From Acridotheres tristis (Eukaryota > Chordata > Aves > Passeriformes > Sturnidae), in contig CM072884.1 in assembly GCA_037013685.1 (NCBI GenBank), positions 6,696,001-6,760,000 of the forward strand: a stretch of DNA of 64,000 nt. The letters are read 5' to 3'. This document shows positions 25,053 through 36,974 of this stretch, piece by piece. The notes beneath the pieces were generated by a model. The model was not told where the DNA came from. It worked only from the letters and a program-made list of their open reading frames with translations, and made no database searches. The translations under genes were made by a program, and so were the position numbers. Every line of letters begins with the position of its first letter. Within the stretch, counting starts at the first letter, position 1.

Positions 25053-28000
25053 TTTGCTGCTCCCGTCAACAAAACCTTCAAGGAAAAAATGTTTTCGGGT
25101 AGAAGAAGTTTATATTTAGGTTTAAGTTGTGTGGCCAATTTCAATTCACTTTCGAAGTGCAATAATACCTTTTTTTTTTCTTTTGTGCAAAAGGTAAAAT
25201 GTTAATGAAAAAAGTATCAAGTACCCTTAATTTTTCCTTTTGAGTTTCAGTTGACAGATCCTATGGCTTCTTTTGAATTATCCCTTGAACCTAAGTAAAC
25301 TTTTTACAAGTTGTTCTGGACGAATGAAGTTTAGGTATTTGGTACTCATTTTGTTCTGTAAGGACAGTTGCATACTGTAGTGTATTCATATGATAATATG
25401 GCAACTCTTGATAGCAAAAGAATAGAGGTTTTTATGCATCACTGTTGCAAGGAAGAAGAACAACAAATGGAGCACAGCAAGTCTTCTAAGATTCAAAGAA
25501 AATTAAAATATGGGATTTTATTTATTTTTTTTCCCCTGTGCATCCAAAAAGACTTGGAAATCCAATGTATATTTGTGTGCTGTTCTCCCATGCGCACATC
25601 CACACCTCTTTCGAGAAAGATAAAGTGACACCTTTTTCCTTGTGCTTGCAAGAGCACAGCGAGCTCTGTTGCTGAGTGAGATGCCCATCTTCAAACACCT
25701 GAGAGCAGATGCTGTTCACGGGCAGTGCCTCTGTGTCAGTGTGCTACCAATCCACATGATTGCCAGCTTGGAAATGATACATAGAGAGCATCAAGTAAGG
25801 ACATGTTGCTCTGTGCCCACTTGGTGTGCACCCTGTGTCTCTCATCTTGGCCAAGATGAAATTTTAAAACTTGAAGCAGAGAGAGGAACAAGAAACGTGT
25901 TGTGGATTGGAAAGGGAAAGGATTTCTGTGTCTAGCACTGTGTTTGTGAGCAGAGGTCTGTGTGAACACACACAGAGAAATAATCACCTGTGTTCATCAG
26001 AAGCACAACCCCAGCAAGTTACATCCTGAATTATTCTTTTGCTCAGTTATATTAGCTACCACTTGGAGGAGTCAGGTTTTGGCTCAGACATTAAGCTTAT
26101 CATTGATGAGGATTATTTTGACTTCTTTCAATGGTTATGGACAATAGTATCTCAGCAAAACAACTGTGAGGAAATCCACAAAAGATCTGGCAGAACTGGC
26201 TCCTGGAGAATTATAAAATCAAGCTTTTTTTTTTTTTTTTAATCTCCATCTGTTTTGTCTGCCCTATCTGCCAAAAAGAACATGCTGAATTTCAGTTCAT
26301 GAATGAACGAGGGTCTGTTTGGTTTCTTTGAAAGGACATTTGAATCTAGTTAAATTATCTACAGAAAGGCTAAGCATAATTTACTAGAGTCTTAAAGGAG
26401 GCTATTCTTGCATGAGCTAAATTCTTTTAGATAAATCAAGAAATAAAGACTAGAAACTCTGAAGAACAACTCATGAAATGAATTTCTGTGGCTGCTAAAG
26501 TGGTGGTTCTGAAGTACCATAGTGAAGAAGCATCACAGATAGAGCTGAGAGCTCTGAGTTTTAGAGTGGGATTAGTTCCTTATTACATTTTTACTATGAG
26601 TAAGACAGTCAGTTAACTAGCTAGACACTTCCAGAGAGACAGACAGCACTCCACAGAAATAGTTTTTTTGTTTTGGGTTTGTAAGTATGTGTAGGCCTTT
26701 TTTTTTTTTTTTTAAAGAAATTAACTAGTTATTTGAATTTAAGCAGAAGGGTGTTTTGTTTGGGGCTTTTTCCACCATAAGGACAATGCAACAGTAACAA
26801 GTATTTTCCACTTCAGTAGAATTCAATAAGAATGTGTACATGTGGAACCTAGAGATTTTGTAAACTGAAAGATTAGTCACTAAGTCAGATGTATGTCCAA
26901 AAGGAATTGATTTGCAAAACAATGATATAAGTTTATATTTAGTATGAAAGAAGAAATGGATCATCGAGAAGATTTTAAAATTGTGTTTAGCTGTTCAGGA
27001 GCTTGCTCTGGTGGGAATACTTGACCTGCTTGGTACAGGATGTTCACAGAGCTGAAAGAAACAGGGATTGGAAAGGCAGATATGTATGTCAAGGGTGGTG
27101 GACACAAAAAAAGAAAAATACTTTAAACCTTAGCATTTAAGTGTGAGGATCATGTAAATTGTTATAAAATAGTAATGTTATAATAGTTTGATGAATATTG
27201 TATCCCCAAATGAAACACAATTGATGAGAGCACTCTGAACTAAAAAGTTAAAAGCTCAGGGAACAAAGGAGAGCTGGTCTGGCAGGAATTATTACAAATC
27301 TGAGAATGATAAACAGGATTGCATCAAGGACAACTGAGTCCCTGTTTTCTTCAGTGCAAAACCTTCCTCACATGTAATAAGATAGGTAGCTAATATAGCT
27401 AGCTAATAATAGTTTTCAAGTTAATCAAGGGGGAATAAATCATTAAGTAGACTTGACAAGAATGTAGAAGACATGGAATTAATAATCACAAATACATACA
27501 GTATTTTTAAATCCTTGCCTTTGACAGAGGAATGCAACAATAATCAGCATCAAGGTCATCAAGGGTGCTGAGGAAAATGTACATGGAGAGACTCAAATTC
27601 AACATATGCTTTACAGTAGCATATTTTTCAGTTATTAGCTATATGAAAGTGAATGAAATTGGGAAAAATTACTGTAGTTTGAAGGACCTCTGTGAATTAA
27701 TTGCTACAGTCCATGTTACTTCAGCCAGTAAGTGGAGTTGAATTAAATTTTACATGCTATGAAACATAATGGTACCTAATTTTTATTTGATACAGGAACT
27801 GAGAGTGGAAGGTTTGTGTGTGTGTTGGTATTTTTTTAACCAAAGAAGCTCTTTAATTGCATGTGACTTACATTTAAAATTGATGGAGATTTCCATTTTC
27901 ATCATTCCACCTCTATCTGTAGCATGGCTTCAAAGGATTAGCCTTCAAATTGGCTAAAGGGACTAAATATTAATCAGAATATAATATAATTGAACTGGCC

Positions 28001-28813
28001 AGGGTGAAAACCCTATATGTATAGTTGGTATCATGAGGAGAAATGTTGGGATGAAAGAGTAAAGATAGACTCCTGGGGCAGGGGATAAAGATCTGGAATA
28101 TGATTCTTTCAAGAGTGAATAGTTGTGCTGGAGCTTCTTGGTCAATGGGAGGAAATTGTGTATGACCAGGGGCAGAGCAGAGTCATGGGAGACAGTGCTA
28201 TGCTGGCAGCTGCACGGGGGCTGGTGAAATTGTTATGTATGACAAGGTTGGCATCCTGAGCTGATCCAAACTGAGCAGAAACAAGGTGACTCCAGCCAGC
28301 TGAAGGATAAATATACAGCAAAAGAGGGGTTTAATCTGCTTGACATAGACAAAAAAAAAAAAGAAGAAAATGTGCATGTTGTTTGAAATTTAATGATTTG
28401 GGAGATTGGTTTTTTTGGGTTAAGGATAGGTAGAGGTTGTATGCAGCATGCCATGTGGGAGATGCAGTTCTATAAACTACTAGTTTATTTTACTATATTT
28501 GCATTTATCTCCCTGTCCTAGCCTTCACCCTTCCCTGCGGCCGCTGAGAGGCAAACTAGTTGAATGGTCACAGTTCTGGCACTATTTTTCAACCTGGAAC
28601 TGTAGAAGCATATTGGAGTTGTGAAAGCAAACTATGAAAAACACTGGCAAGTTCTGTGAAGGAATTTGCAGCCCTAAACAGCAGGGTGAAGCAGAAGAGT
28701 CCTCATGCGACTGAATTACCTTAGTTTGTCTCAGCTGCTTTCCAAATTATAGCAGGTTTTTCTGATTGATTTTAATCTCTATCAGAAATTTCTGCCTTCC
28801 ACCTTTACCCTTC

Positions 28814-28838
28814 TGTTTTTGTTTGTTTGTTTGTTTTT
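28814..28838. repeat. (GTTT)n simple repeat
   Basis: A gttttt unit followed by four to five GTTT units. Confidence 0.8.
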
Positions 28839-31800
28839 AACTAGTTCAGTTTATTAAGTTTTATTTAACTCTGCCCTCCAAGCTTGTCTGCTTGCAATGG
28901 TTTCTTGTTAGCCTTGCCACAATAAATAGACAAAGAATCAAGACTGTGCCATTGTACTGAATCATCATCTAGAGATTTGAATTCCAGAATTTTTATGCCT
29001 GCTTTGCAGCTGCTGTTGTTTGTTCCATGTCAACCTGCAGAATGGAGGGAAGATTAGCTGAGCAAGTTGGTAGAGACATAAACAGCATTGGTAAGGCTGA
29101 TAACAGAGAATCTCATCCTCTTGCCTGTTCTTTCGTCTTCACTTGCATTCAGATTGAGCCCATTACACAAATTTTGCCCATTTTCATCCTTTTGATCTGT
29201 CCCTCTTTTACTCTGTTTGGCATTAGCTTTTCCATGGGAAGCAGGTTACTGTGGCACATGAGAGAGTCAGCAGCAGCTTCACCAGATGTTTCCCAGCATG
29301 CTGGAACTGCGAAAGCATTCCCCATAACAAGAAAATAGCAAAGTTGATACCTGGTACTTTGTCAGTACTGAGGGGGGTCAGGGATGCTCTGGGACTGCCT
29401 GGCTATACTGAGAAATTTATAACTTGGCACTTCTCTCAAATGGGACTTGGAAAAAGTTGATCTTGGTGATCTCAGGGAAATAGTGCTTCTGTCATACCTT
29501 GGTTGAAGCTCAATTAAGATTAAATGAAAGTTTTATGATGCATCTCTTCCAGCTCCAGAAGATTTAGAAAGGGATGGGGGCAGCTGTACAGAGAACCAGA
29601 TTACACTGAGTGTTGCTTTGTGTATCAGATGAAGTGTAGAGTAGTTCTTAAATGTGTGGTTGGGAGCACCCAAACAAAATAGCTGGGAGATTAATGAGTC
29701 TTGTGCTGCAAGGCATTCTTCCAAGAGAAGAAGGTACTTTGCTATTTTATCTTTTAGCCACAGGTGTATATTTGGTGCTAATATGCTCTTGAGATCATCA
29801 AGAGGAAAATGCCAGAGGCACGGCAGGATTTGGAACGGCTAGTCGTTTATTATCCTTGTGTACAGTCGCTGTGAGAGAAACATGTTAAATTGTCTAGCAT
29901 GTAGTGAGGGTGGGGAAAACCATCTAAAGCTTGCTGAGAACTGCCTGCTGTGACAGAAACAACTCGATTTCCTTACAAAGGAATGGGCATATGTCCAGAT
30001 TCAGGAGGAGTACAGTTAATAAAGAATTCTGGAAGACTGCTACACTCAGAATGATTCAGTGACTATCATACAAACTTCTTAAAAGTAGTGTAGCTTTTGA
30101 ACAGTCGGAAAAAGTGAGAAAGCCTGCTCCTGGAACCAGTACAAACAGCTTTCAACAGAGGGAAACCACTTATTTTTGAAATCATCATGGCTATCTGAAG
30201 TGATGGCTGCTAATAGGTGCTGCTATTAAGAGGTGAGGATTATGGAATGCCCTACTGAAACATGTCTGGCAGCTGAAGCCATCTGTGGATGACTCAGGAT
30301 CAGTTTACTCCATCCAGAGAGTGCCTTTTTGCAATAAAGGTGAAAATTGGATGTGAGAATTATCAGTGAGGTCTTCTCTTTACTACAAATCCTGGATCAT
30401 CAATAAAGGCTTTGAGAAACACGGGCAGTAAGGCAAGGGAGAAATTAATCAGTGTAGCTTCATGGCACAGTATTGAGGCATGTATTTTCCAGAGTTGGTG
30501 TTGTTCAGGGTCTCTGAACACCTTGGGAGTGCTTGTTGATATGAATTTCCATGAGGCAGATCAGATCTTGATCTTAGCTCTGTGATTTTTGTGTAGGAAA
30601 CCGGATCAGAGCAGGCAGCATTGCTCATGTTAGATGAAGTGGAGGCTAATAAAAGAGCTCTGCATAACTTGATACTAATACAATGGCAGATCCAAGGGGA
30701 GTGACAGATGTATGGTTTTGGTATACTCACCTGGGAGGGAGAGGATGGAGATGATGTTCTCTACTGTTGTTAAAAACAAGGAAAAACCCGAAATAATCAA
30801 GCAAATAAAACCATGTAAGTTAATGATTGTGACACTGGTCAAGGCATAAGCTTGGCTAGAAAATGAAGATGAGAACACAGGTGTTTCTCTGGCATAGGCA
30901 TTTAAATGGTTCTGTGGAGCTTCCTGTAGCCTGTCACAGTTTTGAATATTTTATTAGTTATCATACAGAAGCTGATAAAGCCTGAGGACTCAATGTATGT
31001 AAAATAAAAGGAAGGAAATATTTAGCTACAGTTGTGAACACCTTCAGGTACTTAAGAGATAGCTTTGCCACATTTCAGCAGTCTGAGGGCCCAATACCAT
31101 AAAAACTTGATGTACAGGAAAGATATTGGGACAGACATATCAAAGAGTGGTATCTACTATGCTCTGTCTACTATCTATTTTTTGTCACAAGGCAATATGA
31201 TTTTTCCATGGACTTCTTTTCTGTATTGTGATTTGTTCTATGCACAGGTCTGCACTCAAAAGAATCCAGTTCTAGTTCTATTAAAATATTTAATCGTGAA
31301 TATACTTGAGAACAACTGTTAGACCATTGGCAAATAATATAGCTTAGAGCAATTGAAATGAACTCCATCTATTTCCAAGTGTATTTATTTATTAATACAT
31401 GTATATATAAATGCATCAGACAAAACTAAATGGATATACAAATATATACAAAGGCTTTAATATCTTGTTTGATAAAATATGAGCATCTCATTGAAAAGCA
31501 GCAAGATAGAAAATATGCTGCAGAAATTCTTGCAGCATTTTTATAAAGCTTTTGAATGTCTCTGTGTGTTTTATAATAGAGCATACTGTGTATAGCAGGT
31601 TCTCTCTTAATTCTGTTAACACATTCAGAGATACACAAGAAATCACCAATGCAGCTGGAATGACAGTAAAAAGACCAATATCTAATCTCTCATTTAAAAA
31701 CACTAAAAGCTATAATGTAGGACTTGCTAAATATTAAAAACTACTTTATATAAAACTGTTATATAATCTACAGAGCCAGGCAAGAATAACTTTCTTTTTA

Positions 31801-33387
31801 GCTGTCTGAGCAAAATAAAATAAAAACCAAAAAAAGTCTTCTTTTTAAAAAGGCTTCTGCTGTTCTCAGATGACAAAAAGTGGATTATAGAAGTTGTCCC
31901 CATAGCAGAAACAGAAGTACTGGAGGTATTGAAGTTTTTTCTTTCCCATAAAGTAACAGAAGAAAGTAGTTTTCCCCTATTGTGCCTTATAAAATTGTTA
32001 AGGCTCTATTGAATCTAATTCTTGGAAAGATTAGAGGCTGTGAAACGTTTAATTTTTTTTAAGTTTCCTTAGGCATTGTATTGAAAAAATGCTTTTAAAG
32101 TGAAAGATCTTTCAGAGCATGTCAGAGTCAGAATATAAACTGTCAGAATTTCTTTAGAGATTATAAACTCCAAACACTAACAAAATTGCTTTCCACAGCA
32201 GGATTGCTCTTATGAAGGGTATTTTCAAATGTTAAATTTACGGCAGAAAACATCTTGGAAGTAGGATAGGTTCAGTTGGCTGGCATTTTTTTTTCAGCAG
32301 GACTTTGTGTCCAGACTAATGGAGTGTTTTATTTTTCTGGGTAATACTAGCACCACCTTTCTGGTGATGAAGACCAGAGTGCCTGCATTGTGAAGAAGGC
32401 AGTAGACAGTGTAGAGTGGACCTGTTCAGTTAAACTCGTAAAAGTTATGAACAAAATTCAAGCAATTTATGTTCCTGTAGTAACTTGGTAGCCTCAGAAA
32501 TATTCCTTTAGTTTATGAAACTCATTCGCTCTAGGTACCCTTCTTCCATTTCCTCTTCTTCTCCACTTGAGAAGGAAGGCTGGAGTGATTGATCAAAAAA
32601 TGCAGATAGAGTGCTAGATTTGTATTATTGAAAATCTAGCAACAAGGTGGAAGTTTCATTGGCCTTCATCATAGAAGTTAAGAAATTATACTTTATTCAT
32701 CCTGTTGAGGGGATTACACTGAGACAAGAACATTCAAAGTGGTATTTTCTGCCATATTGAGGAAATATATTTCTCTCCTAGGTTTAGATGATGCCATGTT
32801 CAGCACTGATGAGATGTAAGGTCCAATGTTCTTGTCTGAAAATGAGATTGGAGAGAAGAAACTGGGTCACACATGATGTGAGATGAGAAGACAGCAGATG
32901 TTGTACATCTATCACACTTACACTCATGCAGTACATGTTCCATGACCCTAAGGCTTGTTTTTTTTTTTAAACTTGTTCTCTTCAAAGAACTGCATAAGAT
33001 TTCTAAAACAATAGAATTAGAGTGATTCTATCATGTAGTGTGAGGTAATATGTCTTCAAGATGAAAGCTTGAAAAAATATGTGAATTTATATGTCTCATA
33101 TTCAGAGGAAAGGAATAATTTCAAGAGATTTTTTTGGAATGTTATACTGCCTGTAAAATGACGATTTCTTTTAACAGTAATGTTCTCTGTAGGCATTTTT
33201 TACAAAAGCTATACCCACTACAGTGATCCAAACTGAAGGCCTATTTTGTAGTAATCTAGATAGATTGAACATAGCAGACACAATTTTGAAAAGTAAGTTT
33301 CTCAGCCTTCCTGTGGAAGATCACTGAAGACGTGAAATTGCATTGATTTCCCATGAAGCTTCAATTTCTACTTGTTCAGTTACTTAC

Positions 33388-33501
33388 AAGAAAAATCTAT
33401 TTCTCCCCTCATACCTTTCTTGTGTGCCATCTTGATATAAATTAAAATACTCTCCATAAGCTGGAAAAATCCAATTGTCAGGACTTGCATTAAGTAAACA
33501 C
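33388..33501 (-). CDS. Candidate internal coding exon of an unidentified gene
   Basis: On the minus strand, a pyrimidine-rich acceptor (tcacatccttctcatttcag) opens a 114-bp segment that ends at a GTAAGTAA donor (GT at 33387-33386). One frame is open throughout: one leading base, 37 codons and two trailing bases, with residues such as NWIFPAYGEYFNLYQDG followed by a TQERYEGR stretch. The mix of W, P, Y, G and charged residues is more protein-like than the AT-driven translations around it. An alternative donor, AAAG|GTATGA, lies inside it at about 33414. I do not recognise the family. Open pseudo-exons of this size arise by chance, roughly one in several for an AT-rich 114-mer, so it remains a candidate. 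An orthologue hit or spliced RNA reads would be needed. Confidence 0.3.
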
Positions 33502-34010
33502 CTGAAATGAGAAGGATGTGACACACATTGTCCAGGTGTCTTGCTGTGGTTTGGTTCTGCTTTCTCAGCTACATCCACCCAACTGCAGTGCAATCTCACT
33601 TAGAGTGTCTGAAGTGAAGGACAAGAGTCAAGTTCTTGTGAGCATAGTAGTAATTTTTGGTTTTGCTAGAAAATATTACTGGAAGTGCTTCAAAATGTTG
33701 TGGTTATTTTCTTTTTCTCATTGTCATTCTGTTGTCTTCAGCTGAAATGCCTGATATTCCCAGGCAGAGAATTCCTAATATTTGTAATTTGTATAATTAG
33801 CCTTAATTATTTTCTTTGTTTTCAAATAAAATTGGTAGGCCATGTCTGTGCTATAGCAGTAGGTTTAACCAGTGCATGGCTTCTGACTCTTCTGTATTGT
33901 GCAGCTCGTCTCTGCAAACATTATTTTCATGATTCTGTTGGGTTGCTCACAGTTTTTGGTAGAATTTTGGTTGATGTCACAGAGGACAGTGAAATATTCA
34001 GAAACTCTCC

Positions 34011-34090
34011 TTGTTTGTTGGTTTGGTTTGTTGGTTTTTGGTTTTTGTTAGTTTGTTTTCTGGGGTTTTTTTGTGTTTGGTTATTTTTTC
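34011..34090. repeat. G/T-rich low-complexity tract
   Basis: About 80 bp of T and G (ttggtttgttggtttttgg type), the second longest of this class in the window after 615-711. It produces a spurious run of V/W/F/L/C codons in one frame. Confidence 0.8.
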
Positions 34091-36954
34091 CTCTGCTATT
34101 TGTTTGGAACCAATCCAATTACTGATTTTTTTATTCTTGAATTCTCACTCAGGATGCTTTGGTTAGGGTTGTTCTTTCTAGTTAGTTAGAAAAAAAGAGT
34201 CTTAAACAGAGAACAAAAATAAATTGCAATGCAGTGTTTTGGCAATGGAAGATACACTTGTGTTTCTAATACTGCCAAAGATGTGAGTTCAAAGATGCCA
34301 AAACCACCACAAAAGTTAATATAGAAAAAAGAAAACAAAGTGACTTAAGAGTTTGAGCAACGAAAGATCATTGTGTAATGTTCATTTGAACTGAAAAATG
34401 TGCCTGTTGTGCCTCTAGAATTTGATGGGACAGCCATGGAAACAGTAATAACTTTGTGACTGTTGGCTAATTATATGGAAGTTCTACCAAAAAAAGGTTA
34501 TACATAGCCTAAAGTATTGAAGACTTAATGAAACTGTCATCACTGTAGTGATAAATATCTGTTCCAGAATGTCTTCTCAGTATTGTAATCATATCAGAAT
34601 ATATAGCTGGCCATAATTCTGTAATGCCAGTATATTTTTAAAAGAAATTATAGGCCTTCAGGTAGGCTATATGTAAAAACTAGGGATTTGTAGCATAAGT
34701 GGTTGGAACCACTTGGAATAAGTAATAATGGCATCATTGAATCCTGAGGTTCAAAGCACTGATAATTTTTACCTCATGGAATAGGTTTGAAATTCCCTTG
34801 AAAACCTTCAAGTAAAATTCAGTCATTACGTAAGTGGTGGTTTAAGCTGATCATAGAAGTAAGCACATACAGCTCCTATTTGTTTAGAATTTAGTAGGTC
34901 TGAGAAAAGGATAAACAAAGGCAGACATCAGGAAAGAGGAAAAATAAATCAGAAACTTCATTGTTTAGTGCCTATTTTTGCCATTCCCAACAACCTGACA
35001 GGATCTCAAATCAGTGGCAGTTGCTATATACTCAATTTCAAATGTCTACTGTATGCTGAATTGGTGTAATTTCATGTGCGCTTGTTCCATGACTTTGGTT
35101 TTCCCTTAAATATGTTAAATATTTAGCATGCAAAGAATAAGAACTAATTTCAGTGCTGTATGCTGATTAGGCTCTTGTTAGGCATAAATAAAGGTTATCT
35201 TGTGCTGTACAGTACATTACATTGCCTATTTAATACACACACAGCTTTCTCTGTCTTCTTCCACTTCCACCCACAGACATTTAGACAAAGAATGTAAACT
35301 GAAATGTGAATCTCTTAGCTCTGGGCAAAGCTTGGTACAAGAAACAGCAATGTTTATTGATTACTTGCAGGTTTTGACACTGTAAAACCAGGAGAAACAA
35401 GGTTATAAAAATGTCAAAACTACAGTTAAAACTACCTCTTCAGAGCCAATACTTGAATTTTGAGCTAAAATATGGACAATAGATGTGAAGATATATAGTT
35501 GGTAACTTAAAAGTATAAAAGAAGGTAACATCTGGATTTATCAAAGTTTTGTAAGAAAAGAACATACTGATTTAGTGTATTAGATTTGTTGCTGTTGGCA
35601 AAATTTAGCAACTAAGGGCAAAAAGAAAAGCAATATTAGAAGGCAGGTTACTAATGAAAGAGCATTTGTGAGTAGGACTTCTCATGTTGACACAATTTTC
35701 AAAGTGAATGAGATCATATGTTGAAAAAAAAGGATGAGAACACTTAGAGGGAAGGAGAATAAATTTAATCATCTTAAAGAACACCCAGGAAGGTGTTTAA
35801 GGAAGATAAAAAAGTTGGAGAATGAAATTTTCCACTCTGTCAAATGGATATAGATAAAATGAGAGGGTAGGAACAGAGAAATAAAATTGGGAGTTGAGGA
35901 ATTAATGTGTGCATAGGTACTCTTGCAAATAAAAAAGCTGCTCAAGTACAGAGGAAAGAGAAATTGGAAGGCATCTAGAGAAGGAACAGTGGCTAGAAAA
36001 ATACTTTTTTTTTTTTCCTGGGATCAGTGAAAATTGGATATTTCAAAGAAATAGACTGAATGCAGTCATACTTTCAATCCAAGAAAACCAAATCCTTTAA
36101 TCAAGACTCCCAACCTGAGGAGCAATTAATAACTTACCGCTGTTGCCATTGAAGAATTAAAATTCTCCTGGTTCACTCAATAAACATTTATCTATGATAT
36201 GTAAAATTATCTTCATGTCTTGAAGCCATTGTAAACATATCTGGAAATGACACACTCCCACAGTTTCTATACAGCAGAATATGATGAAACCAGCCACCAA
36301 AAAATATTACATTTTCCACTTGCATTCATATCAGCTAACAGAATAATATCCATGTGATTTAGAACTAGACATTTCAAAAGTCTTTAAAGGATCTGAAAAT
36401 CAAGTTATAAACTAGGATGCTTCCTACAGTTCTCTAATAAATATATTATTTCCATGTGATGTGCAAAGGAGAGGAAAGGATGTGGTGGCATAGAATATTT
36501 TGTTCCTTTATTTTTCACTGTTCACGCATATTTTGTACATTGTTTTTAAGGACTACATCAGTTAAGAAATAGTATTTCATGTTTAAAATATGAATACTCC
36601 AAGTCAATGAAGAGATTGCTGAGGTGTGATTATTTTTTTTACACAAACTCAAGGTCTCTAACCCAGTTCTGCCACTTGAATAGTATCGTTTTGAGACAGG
36701 GTCTGTGGTGTCAGTAATGTTTATTTTCATGTTTAAGTTATTTGTATTATAGTAGCACTTTAAAATAAGAAAATTTTGCCTTTCACAAATCTCTTAATGG
36801 TGCTGACTGCCATGTGATTATCAGTTTGGTAATTTTTGTGATGCTGGGTTCGGGTAGCTAATACTGGTACCCTAAATGCTGCTGAATTCCACTGAAAGCA
36901 AACGAGCAACTGAATGGAAATAAGATGATGTAACTTTGAATTTTTGGGATGGCC

Positions 36955-36974
36955 TTTTTTTTTTTTTTTTTTTT
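36955..36974. repeat. 20-bp poly-T run
   Basis: Uninterrupted homopolymer with no recognisable element attached. Confidence 0.8.

Larger units (their letters stand above)
21559..33387. other. AT-rich non-coding stretch
   Basis: No gene is recognised. Contains A/C tracts, a (TA)n microsatellite, poly-T runs (24447, 26225, 26699) and a (GTTT)n run. 25640-25990 and 28140-28330 are less AT-rich and keep several frames open, but the translations match nothing I know. A strongly spliced-looking 33-bp segment at 30731-30763 (-) is covered in the findings. Confidence 0.5.

Noticed and set aside
28537..28544. GCGGCCGC (NotI) octamer in AT-rich DNA
   Set aside because: An isolated rare 8-mer without CpG-island context; nothing else supports a function.
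33685..34125. 146-codon hydrophobic plus-strand ORF resembling a membrane protein
   Set aside because: Its C-terminal part is encoded by the G/T low-complexity tract at 34011-34090 and the remainder has no motif. T-rich DNA gives F/L/V-rich translations by default.
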